Source of the DNA: RGIG4576 sp964613095
Lineage (GTDB): Bacteria > Bacteroidota > Bacteroidia > Bacteroidales > Muribaculaceae
NCBI GenBank assembly: GCA_964613095.1
Contig: CAZTFX010000035.1
Coordinates: 1 to 22,876, forward strand
Reading direction: 5' to 3'
DNA length: 22,876 bases
The position numbers and the translations under genes were made by a program. Shown in pieces: positions 14,822 through 21,794 of this stretch. Numbering within the stretch: position 1 is the stretch's first letter; every line of letters begins with the position of its first letter. The notes under the pieces were generated by a model, which was given only the letters and a program-made list of their open reading frames with translations, had not been told where the DNA came from and did not search any database.

Positions 14822-17050
14822 TTACTTTGCAGTTTCCTTTATTTCATTTAAGAAATATGCTTGTGATTTTAACAAATTACGTGACTGAAGTACCATTGTT
14901 TTTGTTTCATTCAAGATATTCATATAAAGCATACTGCCTCGAGTACTCATGTCTCCGGTCTTCAATCGCTTGATTTGACTCTTAATCTTTTCTGCAATTG
15001 TACCGAATAACTTATCGCGCATTACCATAATTTCATCAATATCGGTGAAATCTTTCTTGGTAAGCATTTCATTTATCTTGTTGAAAATTGCATCTACTTC
15101 ATCATTGATTTGTTTCAAATCTTGAATCTGTTCTTCGGTAAATCCTCTATGATTATTATCTATATGGTCAAATGCAGGACGAGTACAGTGTAATAATGCT
15201 TTTGAGACTTCACACAAGAAGTCCACCACTTGTACGTAATAGTGTCCTGTTTCAACCTTGGAATCTTCCAATTTTTTCAACACCGATAATATTTCATATT
15301 TACGTTCATTTGCTTCATCATACATTTCTTTAGAAGAAGCCACAGCTTCTTTCAATGCTTTTCGGTTTTCATTGAACAATGCTACAAGCATGTGATTATA
15401 AATATAAGACACTTTTTCCATTGTTTCACTCACCAATTGAGTACAAGAATACAACACATCGGTTTCGGCATCATCGGGAGCAATCGTTGTTTTCTTGTCT
15501 TCTGTTGATTTCTTAGACTTAAAGATTAAACTATGACACAACGCATATCCACACAATAAAGTTACAATAATCAAAGCAATTACGCCACCCCACATCAATG
15601 AAATTCCTATCACAAACGAAATAATGAATGCTGAAATAGCTGTCATAAACCAACCGGAAATAACTACCATTACACCTGAGATTCGATATACAGCACTTTC
15701 GCGTCCCCATGCTTTATCTGCAAGAGATGAACCCATTGCAACCATGAATATTACATAAGTTGTTGACAATGGTAATTTAAATGATGTACCTATACAGATA
15801 AGCATTGCTGCAGCCGATAAGTTTACAATCGCACGAATATTATCATATGCTTTTCCCTCTCGTTCTTCTTCCGATATAGGAATAAATTGTTTTTCAATGG
15901 CAGCAGCAAGTTTACGTGGCATTACTCTTTCATACAAGTTACTTGCTCCCACTGCAAATCTAACCAATGCACGAGAAATGGCATTTGAACCGAAACGTTC
16001 ATCTTCATCATTTTGAGAAGCCAAGTTCAAAGACGTTTCTGCTACTTTCATTGCAGTGCGAGATAAGAATAATGTAAGAACCATTATACCTCCTGCTGCT
16101 ATCAAGAACCAAGTATTCACTTTTGCCGGTCCTGCAAGACCTCCCATCAGCATATTTTGATCTCCACTTTCAAGCGCTAATTGATATGAATCCAACCCTG
16201 CCATAGGAACACCAATAAAATTAACCAAGTCATTACCGGCAAATGCCAATGCCAATGCAAATGTTCCTGATAAGATTGTTATCTTCATTATATCAACTTT
16301 TATACGTTGTAAAAGGAATAATAAAACCGAGAATCCAATCCAACAATAGAACAATATTAATGTAATATTTTCGTTCAACATTGCCATTGTTTCGGCACTA
16401 ATCAATCCTGAACTTTTCAATCCTTTGAAAATGGCAAAATATAATATACCTACCAACGCTACACCACACCATAATGCACCATAGCGATTCATCGCTTTGT
16501 TATATCGGAATGAAAATAATATTCTTGAAAAATACATTACAACAACACCCACCGCAAAAGATAGTACAACAGATACAAGAATTGCACTAATCATTGCAAG
16601 AGCTTTTCCACTGTTTATAAATGAACCTACATCGGCAAGCGACAATCCTGAATCATTTGCAACTTTGTAACATGTAACAGCTACCGCACTACCTAACAAT
16701 TCAAATATCAATGATACTGTAGTAGATGTAGGTAATCCCAGCATATTAAATGTATTAAGCAAAATCACATCGGCAAGCATTGCTCCTACAAACAACATCA
16801 TTACTTCATTAAATGTAAACAATTCGGGATGGAACACTCCGCTACGAGCAACTTCCATCATTCCATTTGATGTCACCACACCTACTAGAATACCTATTGC
16901 AGCTACACATAGTATTGTTCGTTTAGAGGCAACTTTAGTACCTAATGAAGCACCTATGAAATTCACAGCGTCATTGGTAACACCCACAACCAAGTCAATT
17001 ACGGCAAGTACTGCCAAAATTATCAATATTACAACAAATATTGGATCCAT
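14822..17050 (-). CDS. pit: PiT-family phosphate transporter fused to a PhoU-like domain
   Basis: A 742-residue inner-membrane inorganic phosphate transporter with a cytoplasmic C-terminal domain. The two inverted PiT signatures are clear: GVTNDAVNFIGASLGTK (about 23-39) with GLPTSTTVSLIFELLGSAV, and in the second half AGNDLVNFIGVPMAG and LPLSTTYVIFMVAMGSSLAD with the WG.ES..Y run. From about residue 510, after a lysine-rich linker, some 230 residues form a helical PhoU-like domain (LVSETMEKVSYIYNH onward). Such fusions are usual in Bacteroidetes, and the domain probably gates transport or signals phosphate status. It lies 34 bases downstream of phoR on the same strand, so it is probably PhoB-controlled through the common upstream region. 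Confidence 0.95.
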   Translation of the reverse strand: MDPIFVVILIILAVLAVIDLVVGVTNDAVNFIGASLGTKVASKRTILCVAAIGILVGVVTSNGMMEVARSGVFHPELFTFNEVMMLFVGAMLADVILLNTFNMLGLPTSTTVSLIFELLGSAVAVTCYKVANDSGLSLADVGSFINSGKALAMISAILVSVVLSFAVGVVVMYFSRILFSFRYNKAMNRYGALWCGVALVGILYFAIFKGLKSSGLISAETMAMLNENITLILFYCWIGFSVLLFLLQRIKVDIMKITILSGTFALALAFAGNDLVNFIGVPMAGLDSYQLALESGDQNMLMGGLAGPAKVNTWFLIAAGGIMVLTLFLSRTAMKVAETSLNLASQNDEDERFGSNAISRALVRFAVGASNLYERVMPRKLAAAIEKQFIPISEEEREGKAYDNIRAIVNLSAAAMLICIGTSFKLPLSTTYVIFMVAMGSSLADKAWGRESAVYRISGVMVVISGWFMTAISAFIISFVIGISLMWGGVIALIIVTLLCGYALCHSLIFKSKKSTEDKKTTIAPDDAETDVLYSCTQLVSETMEKVSYIYNHMLVALFNENRKALKEAVASSKEMYDEANERKYEILSVLKKLEDSKVETGHYYVQVVDFLCEVSKALLHCTRPAFDHIDNNHRGFTEEQIQDLKQINDEVDAIFNKINEMLTKKDFTDIDEIMVMRDKLFGTIAEKIKSQIKRLKTGDMSTRGSMLYMNILNETKTMVLQSRNLLKSQAYFLNEIKETAK

Positions 17051-17084
17051 TTCTATAAGATTAAATTATTTTTATTCTGTTCGT

Positions 17085-18530
17085 TTATTTATGTAATGTA
17101 AATGTAAATTGCAATCCTCCTTTACGGCGATTTGAGACCTTTATTGCCCCGTCATGGAACAATACAGCATTTTTTACGATAGACAACCCTAAACCGGTTC
17201 CTCCCATTTTACGAGAACGACCTGAATCTACTCGATAGAAACGTTCAAAAAGTTTCGTCATATGCTCCGAATCAACCCCTATTCCGTTATCGGCAAATTC
17301 AAACATATAACAATCTCCTTCATCGGTAGCATTAATAAATATATCTCTACCTCCGGAATAAGCTAACGCATTATTCACTAAATTACTGAAAATTGATTCA
17401 ATCAAACTACGATTACCGTTAATAATCATATTTTCAGGTATATCTATGTTAAGTCGCATTCTTTTCTCAACTGGATAAATTTCCATATCTTTCTCCAAGC
17501 CGTTAAGAATGTCATTTATATTCACATTTTCTCTTTCAATCTGATTTCCCGCTTCCGAAATACGCGTAATAATAGAAATATCATGTAACAATGAGCAAAG
17601 TTGTTTTACATGAGCATAAGCACGTTCTATCAGATTACCGATTTGTTCCTTATCTAATCGAACTCCATTATTTACAATTGTTTCCAAACATGCCTGAATT
17701 GCATGAACAGGTGTTTTTATCTCATGATTGATATTGTTCGTAAGCTGATGTTTGATACGTTGCTTTTCCTGTTCTTCAAAGATTACAGCTTTAACGTTTT
17801 CATCACGTTCCTTGCGAATTTTCTGTTCATTGATGTACATATTTACAATCATGGCTGAAATATCACCTAATTCATCTTGTGGAAATTCATAAGTTTCCGA
17901 CAAATCCAATGTTCCTTCTTCAGCCTTATTGGCAAATTCTCTTAAGCTATTTACAGTAGTACCTATACGTCTGGTAGCAAAATAAGCAATGATATTCACC
18001 ACAATAGCAATAATTATAATTATCAGGCTGTAAGCCCAATCTACTTGTAAAGTTTGAGTTAAAGAATCGCTATAAGGTATTGCCGACCGCACTACTAAAG
18101 AATCTCCTTTTGTTGCCGAATAGAAATACACATTGTTATCGGTTTGCGATATGCGACGCATCATATAACCTTTTCCCTTTGTCATTGCGTCAATAAACTC
18201 CTTTCTATCAGCATGATTTTCCAATGAATCACCCACCTGCGAATCGAAAAGGACACGTCCGGAAAAGTCAATCAACGTAATACGTACCGAATCCTTGTTC
18301 TCTGCTTTTCTTGCCTTTAAAGCATCCAAGCCACCTGTGAATTCAAGTTCACTCAAAATCTCTGTATTCAATACTTGTAATTGAGAGTCAAGTGACTCTA
18401 TTTTATATACCTTTTCACGAGTATATTGAAGTACAAAGAAAGCAAACGTCAAAATCCACGTAAAACAGCTAATCAACAAGAATAGCCTTGTTTGATAGCT
18501 GCTGTTAGTCTTTTTTGAAGCCATAACCAT
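17085..18530 (-). CDS. phoR: Sensor histidine kinase, PhoR-like
   Basis: A 481-residue membrane kinase. TM1 is at about 15-36, followed by an extracytoplasmic domain of about 130 residues with RITLIDFSGRVLFDSQVGDS and ENHADRKEF. That is the sCache/PAS-like pattern of PhoR/WalK sensors. TM2 is at about 167-184, followed by a HAMP-like linker. HisKA has the phospho-acceptor H269 in NNINHEIKTPVHAI, and HATPase_c has the N box (NLVNNALAYSGG), G1 (FADNGIGVD), F (LFERFYRVD) and G2 (GGTGLGLSIV). Its start lies inside the regulator gene (26-base overlap; ATGs at 18530 and 18524 are both possible). Naming as PhoR rests on the sensor pattern plus the adjacent phosphate transporter; other signals cannot be excluded. 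Confidence 0.85.
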   Translation of the reverse strand: MVMASKKTNSSYQTRLFLLISCFTWILTFAFFVLQYTREKVYKIESLDSQLQVLNTEILSELEFTGGLDALKARKAENKDSVRITLIDFSGRVLFDSQVGDSLENHADRKEFIDAMTKGKGYMMRRISQTDNNVYFYSATKGDSLVVRSAIPYSDSLTQTLQVDWAYSLIIIIIAIVVNIIAYFATRRIGTTVNSLREFANKAEEGTLDLSETYEFPQDELGDISAMIVNMYINEQKIRKERDENVKAVIFEEQEKQRIKHQLTNNINHEIKTPVHAIQACLETIVNNGVRLDKEQIGNLIERAYAHVKQLCSLLHDISIITRISEAGNQIERENVNINDILNGLEKDMEIYPVEKRMRLNIDIPENMIINGNRSLIESIFSNLVNNALAYSGGRDIFINATDEGDCYMFEFADNGIGVDSEHMTKLFERFYRVDSGRSRKMGGTGLGLSIVKNAVLFHDGAIKVSNRRKGGLQFTFTLHK

Positions 18531-19194
18531 AACCTTGTTTTGTAATTATATTATTTCCGTAAGTTCCCAGTTTTTTACGTAATCGATTAATGTTTACATC
18601 AATGGTTCTATCCACCACATACACATCTTCTTCCCATACTGCATCCAGAATTTCATCTCTGGAAAACACTTTACCGCAATTGGATAGTAACAATTTCATG
18701 ATACCGAATTCTTTCTTGGTAAATGCTACATCATTCCCATCGATACGACATTCTTTCTTTTCTAAATCTAGTTCCAGCGTTTTACATCTTAACAATTGTT
18801 CTGCCGAATCTGTCGGTTGTCCACTGCGACGCAAAACACTTTTTACCCTCAATACAAGTTCCTTCATAGAAAATGGTTTCTTTATGTAGTCATCTGCACC
18901 ACACTGAAATCCATCAATCAGATCTTCTTCGGCATCCTTTGCCGTACACAAAATAATCGGAATATTTTTCAACTTTTCATCGGCTCTTATGACGGATGTA
19001 AGCTCTATACCACTCATTTCCTCCATCATGACATCCAATAAAATAAGAGAAAAAGAACTTAACGGCATTCGTAATGCTTCTTCTGCCGAATAAGCTACTT
19101 CCACGTTATATCCCTCCAGTTCCAGATTCAATTTCAGGACATCACATAAAGTCCTTTCATCATCAACAACTAAAATAGTTTGTTTCTCATCCAT
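18505..19194 (-). CDS. phoB: Response regulator, PhoB-like (OmpR family)
   Basis: A 229-residue transcription factor. The receiver domain (1-120) has the acidic pair D11/D12, phospho-acceptor D54 in LILLDVMM, T84 and K106 of DYIKKPF. A winged-helix OmpR/PhoB DNA-binding domain follows (about 135-229), with FTKKEFGIMKLLLSNCGKVF and VDRTIDVNINRLRKKLG. All key residues are intact. It is first in the operon with phoR and pit, and the phoR start overlaps its end. The 420-base upstream gap carries a canonical -7 element (19226-19219, minus strand) and Pho-box-like repeats, suggesting autoregulation. Confidence 0.9.
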   Translation of the reverse strand: MDEKQTILVVDDERTLCDVLKLNLELEGYNVEVAYSAEEALRMPLSSFSLILLDVMMEEMSGIELTSVIRADEKLKNIPIILCTAKDAEEDLIDGFQCGADDYIKKPFSMKELVLRVKSVLRRSGQPTDSAEQLLRCKTLELDLEKKECRIDGNDVAFTKKEFGIMKLLLSNCGKVFSRDEILDAVWEEDVYVVDRTIDVNINRLRKKLGTYGNNIITKQGYGYGFKKD

Positions 19195-19218
19195 AAAACT
19201 TTATCTTATTGAGTACAG

Positions 19219-19226
19219 CAAAATTA
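19219..19226 (-). promoter_or_regulatory. -7 promoter element of the phoB-phoR-pit operon
   Basis: Read on the minus strand, TAATTTTG matches TAnnTTTG and predicts a start near 19212, 18 bases before the ATG. No TTTG -33 is present at the expected distance. That zone is occupied by the proximal Pho-box-like repeat, as expected for an activator-dependent promoter. Confidence 0.6.
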
Positions 19227-19247
19227 GCCCCTATTTTTCATAAAGTT

Positions 19248-19265
19248 ATAACAATTATGTAACAT
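19248..19265 (-). promoter_or_regulatory. Proximal Pho-box-like direct repeat
   Basis: On the minus strand the repeat is ATGTTAC, four bases, TTGTTAT: two 7-mers at an 11-bp period. This is the geometry of the enterobacterial Pho box (CTGTCAT, 4, CTGTCAT). It lies 21 bases upstream of the phoB -7 element, covering about -36 to -53. Binding by the adjacent PhoB is inferred. Confidence 0.55.
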
Positions 19266-19274
19266 TTTACAATT

Positions 19275-19281
19275 ATAACAT
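19275..19281 (-). promoter_or_regulatory. Isolated Pho-box-like half-site
   Basis: ATGTTAT on the minus strand lies between the two full repeats. It is 33 bp (three 11-bp periods) from the nearest half-site of the distal box, but out of phase with the proximal one. Confidence 0.3.
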
Positions 19282-19307
19282 TTCCGTAAAAATTCACCAC
19301 CATAAAT

Positions 19308-19325
19308 ATAACATTTTCATAACAA
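19308..19325 (-). promoter_or_regulatory. Distal Pho-box-like direct repeat
   Basis: On the minus strand the repeat is TTGTTAT, GAAA, ATGTTAT: again 7-4-7 with an 11-bp period, using the same 7-mers as the proximal box. It lies about 60 bp further upstream, near -96 to -113 from the predicted phoB start. Confidence 0.5.
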
Positions 19326-19352
19326 AAACGACAAACTTATACAATAAAAAAC

Positions 19353-19462
19353 TCTAAAAACGAAAATGGAGTCGTTTCTGCAACGACCCCATTCTAAAAC
19401 TACTATGGTTTAATCTTTGTCACAATAACATATTACTATGTAAAAACTACTATTTCTATTTT
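19353..19462 (-). ncRNA. Candidate small RNA or phoB leader/attenuator
   Basis: On the minus strand, a -7 element TAATTTTG (19476-19469), with a TTTC in the -33 position 19 bases upstream, would start a transcript near 19462. A terminator-like hairpin follows at 19393-19365: a 12-bp stem with one A-C mismatch and loop GCAGA on that strand, then TTTCGTTTTTAG. The interval holds no credible open frame. The product would be about 105 bases. It could instead be a distal phoB promoter with an attenuator. Confidence 0.3.
19365..19393 (-). terminator. Leftward terminator-like hairpin in the phoB upstream region
   Basis: AATGGAGTCGTT (19365-19376) pairs with AACGACCCCATT (19382-19393), with one A-C mismatch and a 5-base loop. 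T-rich sequence follows only on the minus strand, so the orientation is leftward. No leftward gene lies upstream of it that would need a terminator. Confidence 0.5.
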
Positions 19463-19500
19463 ACACTGCAAAATTAATATCACTTTCACATTCCCGAAAT

Positions 19501-19548
19501 ACCTAATATTAGGGTTTTATCACTCACCCAATCCCCATTATTAGGGAT
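19501..19548 (+). promoter_or_regulatory. Paired palindromes upstream of the hemerythrin operon
   Basis: CCTAATATTAGG (19502-19513) is a perfect 12-bp palindrome. A second imperfect one, ATCCC-N8-GGGAT, spans 19531-19548. Both contain TATTAGGG in the same orientation, 32 bp (three helical turns) apart, and both lie upstream of the -33 element at 19558. The AT-core, CC/GG-flank form resembles the 7-2-7 inverted heptamers of NarL-type LuxR-family regulators. The second gene of this operon encodes such a regulator. Confidence 0.45.
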
Positions 19549-19557
19549 AAACAATGT

Positions 19558-19588
19558 TTTGAACCTTATTTTTTATTATATATCTTTG
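19558..19588 (+). promoter_or_regulatory. Promoter of the hemerythrin-LuxR operon
   Basis: TTTG (19558-19561), a 19-base spacer and TATCTTTG (19581-19588) form one of the best -33/-7 pairs in the window. The predicted start is near 19595, 20 bases before the ATG at 19615. Confidence 0.8.
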
Positions 19589-19614
19589 CAATGTTCAATT
19601 AATTATTACAATTT

Positions 19615-20304
19615 ATGCTGAAATATTTTACAGAAAACACAAAACTGGCTGACATCATTACTTCATATCCGTCACTTATCCAATTATTACCAAGGTTTAA
19701 CATATCTTTGGGTTTTGGAAACAAAAAAATAGGTGAAGTGTGCGAAACTTTCAATGTACCTACAAATTTATTTCTTATTGTATGCAATATTTACGCATTT
19801 GAAAATTATATACCATCATTAAAAGACATATCAGGTACCGATATTGTACACCTCATTTCTTATCTTAAAAAATCTCACACATATTATTTTGAACGTCGCA
19901 TACCACACATTGAGAAGCATTTAAAAATCATTACAGAGCAAATTGACAATAAATCGGGATCGGTTCTACTGGATTTTTTTATTAGATATAAAAAAGAAGT
20001 CAAAGAACATTTCGACTACGAAGAATTTACTATATTCCCATTGCTCAATGATTTATGGAACAATCAACCAACTAAATCACAATTTACCGGATATGATGAA
20101 GTTCATACCAATATAGAAGATACTCTGGATGATCTTTTACAAATCGTTTTCAAATATTTACCTAGCAATATCGAACATGAAAATACCATAGGTATGGCTT
20201 TTGATATTCTACAACTTGCTGAAGATTTAAAAAAGCATGCTCTTATTGAAGAACGTTTACTTATTCCATTCATTGAATATCTTGAAAGGAGGGACAAAAA
20301 ATGA
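19615..20304 (+). CDS. Hemerythrin-domain protein, ScdA/RIC-like with altered N-terminus
   Basis: A 229-residue di-iron protein. Residues 5-60 align in pattern with the ScdA N-terminal domain (LADIITSYPSLIQLLPRFNI), but the family's DFCCGG segment is replaced by SLGFGN, so the usual cysteines are gone. Residues 75-225 form a hemerythrin four-helix bundle with candidate iron ligands H79, H88, H132 and E136 (EHFDYEE), H164, H208 and E212/E213 (HALIEERLLIPF). RIC proteins repair iron-sulphur clusters damaged by nitric oxide or peroxide; without the N-terminal cysteines, this one may only sense or bind O2/NO. It overlaps the regulator gene by ATGA, so the two should be made together. The start follows a strong promoter by about 20 bases. 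Confidence 0.82.
   Translation: MLKYFTENTKLADIITSYPSLIQLLPRFNISLGFGNKKIGEVCETFNVPTNLFLIVCNIYAFENYIPSLKDISGTDIVHLISYLKKSHTYYFERRIPHIEKHLKIITEQIDNKSGSVLLDFFIRYKKEVKEHFDYEEFTIFPLLNDLWNNQPTKSQFTGYDEVHTNIEDTLDDLLQIVFKYLPSNIEHENTIGMAFDILQLAEDLKKHALIEERLLIPFIEYLERRDKK
20285..20293 (+). promoter_or_regulatory. Unusually strong Shine-Dalgarno site
   Basis: AAAGGAGGG ends seven bases before the ATG of the LuxR-type gene (20301). It lies inside the last codons of the hemerythrin gene. Bacteroidetes genes rarely use such sites, and I see none comparable elsewhere in the window. It fixes the start of the regulator and suggests deliberately efficient or coupled translation. Confidence 0.7.
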
Positions 20305-20891
20305 AACGTTCAGTTCTCATAATAGAGCCATCGGAAATCATTTATAAGGGATTGGCATCAACCATTAACGACAGCACCGATCTCTATGTTCTGCAACAAG
20401 TTCAATCGAGTGATAATATTGACAGTACAATAGCCAAACTTAAACCCGATATTGTCATAATAAATCCAACCATATTTACAACAAGTCGATATGATACATG
20501 TAACCCGATAGCCAATATACAACCCAATTTACCTACCATAGCATTGATTTACCAATATATCGAAACAGATATAATAAAACAATATGACGAAGTAATAGAC
20601 ATTAGAGATTCGGCTGTAAAAATTTCTCGCACTGTTATTAATACGCTTGAAACCGAAAAAAATGAAGATAATCTTGATTCATCCGAACTTACAGATCGTG
20701 AAAAAGACGTATTAGTACTCATCGCAAAAGGTCAAATGAGCAAAGAGATTGCCGATACGCTTAACATCTCGATCCACACCGTTATTTCACACCGAAAAAA
20801 TATAACAAAGAAAACCGGTATTAAATCCATTGCCGGACTTGTAGCATATGCATTACTTAACAACCTTATAGATTCCTCTGAAATAGAATAA
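20301..20891 (+). CDS. LuxR-family regulator with degenerate receiver domain
   Basis: A 196-residue transcription factor. The N-terminal 115 residues fold like a response-regulator receiver (VLIIEPSEIIYKGLA, then DIVIINPTIF). However, the acidic pair is reduced to E9 and the phospho-acceptor position is N55, so conventional phosphorylation is unlikely. The C-terminal HTH of the LuxR/NarL type (about 129-186) is intact: ELTDREKDVLVLIAKGQMSK and TLNISIHTVISHRKNI. It overlaps the hemerythrin gene by four bases and has a strong Shine-Dalgarno site. Regulation of its own operon through the palindromes at 19501-19548 is a reasonable inference. No terminator is obvious in the 149-base gap to mlaE. 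Confidence 0.88.
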   Translation: MKRSVLIIEPSEIIYKGLASTINDSTDLYVLQQVQSSDNIDSTIAKLKPDIVIINPTIFTTSRYDTCNPIANIQPNLPTIALIYQYIETDIIKQYDEVIDIRDSAVKISRTVINTLETEKNEDNLDSSELTDREKDVLVLIAKGQMSKEIADTLNISIHTVISHRKNITKKTGIKSIAGLVAYALLNNLIDSSEIE

Positions 20892-21013
20892 AACAAATTT
20901 GAACTTTAAATATAAACTAAAACAGATTATTTAGGTTCTATTATTACCAAGAATAAGGACTTCTTAGAGTTTATTTCTATAAAATACGGTATTATTATTT
21001 GCTCCTTTTGTCG

Positions 21014-21021
21014 TATATTTG
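21014..21021 (+). promoter_or_regulatory. -7 promoter element of mlaEF
   Basis: TATATTTG predicts a start near 21028, 13 bases before the ATG at 21041. The open frame extends back to an in-frame TTG at 20999, but that would place the start codon upstream of the promoter element, so the ATG is preferred. No clear -33 lies 19-21 bases upstream. Confidence 0.6.
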
Positions 21022-21040
21022 CAAAATTAAATTTTTTCCT

Positions 21041-21787
21041 ATGCTAAAAAATACATTACAGAATATCGGAGTATATAGTATCTTCATTTGGCGTGTATTT
21101 TCACAACCTGATAAATGGAGTGAATTTTTCCGTCGCTACATAAGCGAGATTATAAAATTGGTGATAGATTCAATTCCACTTGTAATAGTTATATCCCTAT
21201 TTATAGGTGCTGTATGTACTATTCAAATGAAACTTAACATCATGTCTCCTCTCATTCCAATGTATACAGTGGGACTTGCCACACGTGAAATTATACTGCT
21301 GGAATTTTCATCGTCAATTCTTTGCTTGATATTAGCAGGTAAAGTAGGATCCAGCATTACATCCGAAATTGGGACAATGCGTGTAACAGAGCAGATTGAT
21401 GCACTAGAAATAATGGGTATAAATTCAGCCAATTTCCTTGTTCTTCCTAAAGTTATGGCATTTGTTACATTCATTCCTGTTTTAGTGATTTTATGTATGG
21501 CAACAAGTCTTTTCGGAGGATATCTTATTACAATACTAACATCTATTGTTTCACCGGAAATTTATTTATACGGTATTCAAACCATGTTTACCGAATGGTA
21601 CGTATGGTATGCACTCATTAAGTCATTATTTTTTGCATTTGTGATAAGTAGTGTTGCATCTTATTTCGGTTACCACGTTACAGGTGGGGCGCTACAAGTG
21701 GGTAAAGCCAGTACAAATGCTGTTGTTACCAGCAGTATTCTCATTCTGTTGCTAGACGTGATCTTAACCAATATAATGCTACAATAA
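21041..21787 (+). CDS. mlaE: MlaE-family ABC transporter permease
   Basis: A 248-residue inner-membrane permease of the Mla-type phospholipid transporter, which moves lipids between inner and outer membranes to keep outer-membrane asymmetry. The MlaE core is unmistakable: LVIVISLFIGAVCTIQMKLN, GLATREIILLEFSSSI, and AGKVGSSITSEIGTMRVTEQ, with IDALEIMGIN completing it. About five or six hydrophobic helices are present. I chose the ATG at 21041 (MLKNTLQNIGVYSIF), because a promoter element lies before it. The ATPase gene mlaF begins seven bases after its stop. No mlaD gene is seen in the window. Confidence 0.93.
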   Translation: MLKNTLQNIGVYSIFIWRVFSQPDKWSEFFRRYISEIIKLVIDSIPLVIVISLFIGAVCTIQMKLNIMSPLIPMYTVGLATREIILLEFSSSILCLILAGKVGSSITSEIGTMRVTEQIDALEIMGINSANFLVLPKVMAFVTFIPVLVILCMATSLFGGYLITILTSIVSPEIYLYGIQTMFTEWYVWYALIKSLFFAFVISSVASYFGYHVTGGALQVGKASTNAVVTSSILILLLDVILTNIMLQ

Positions 21788-21794
21788 TACTCCC

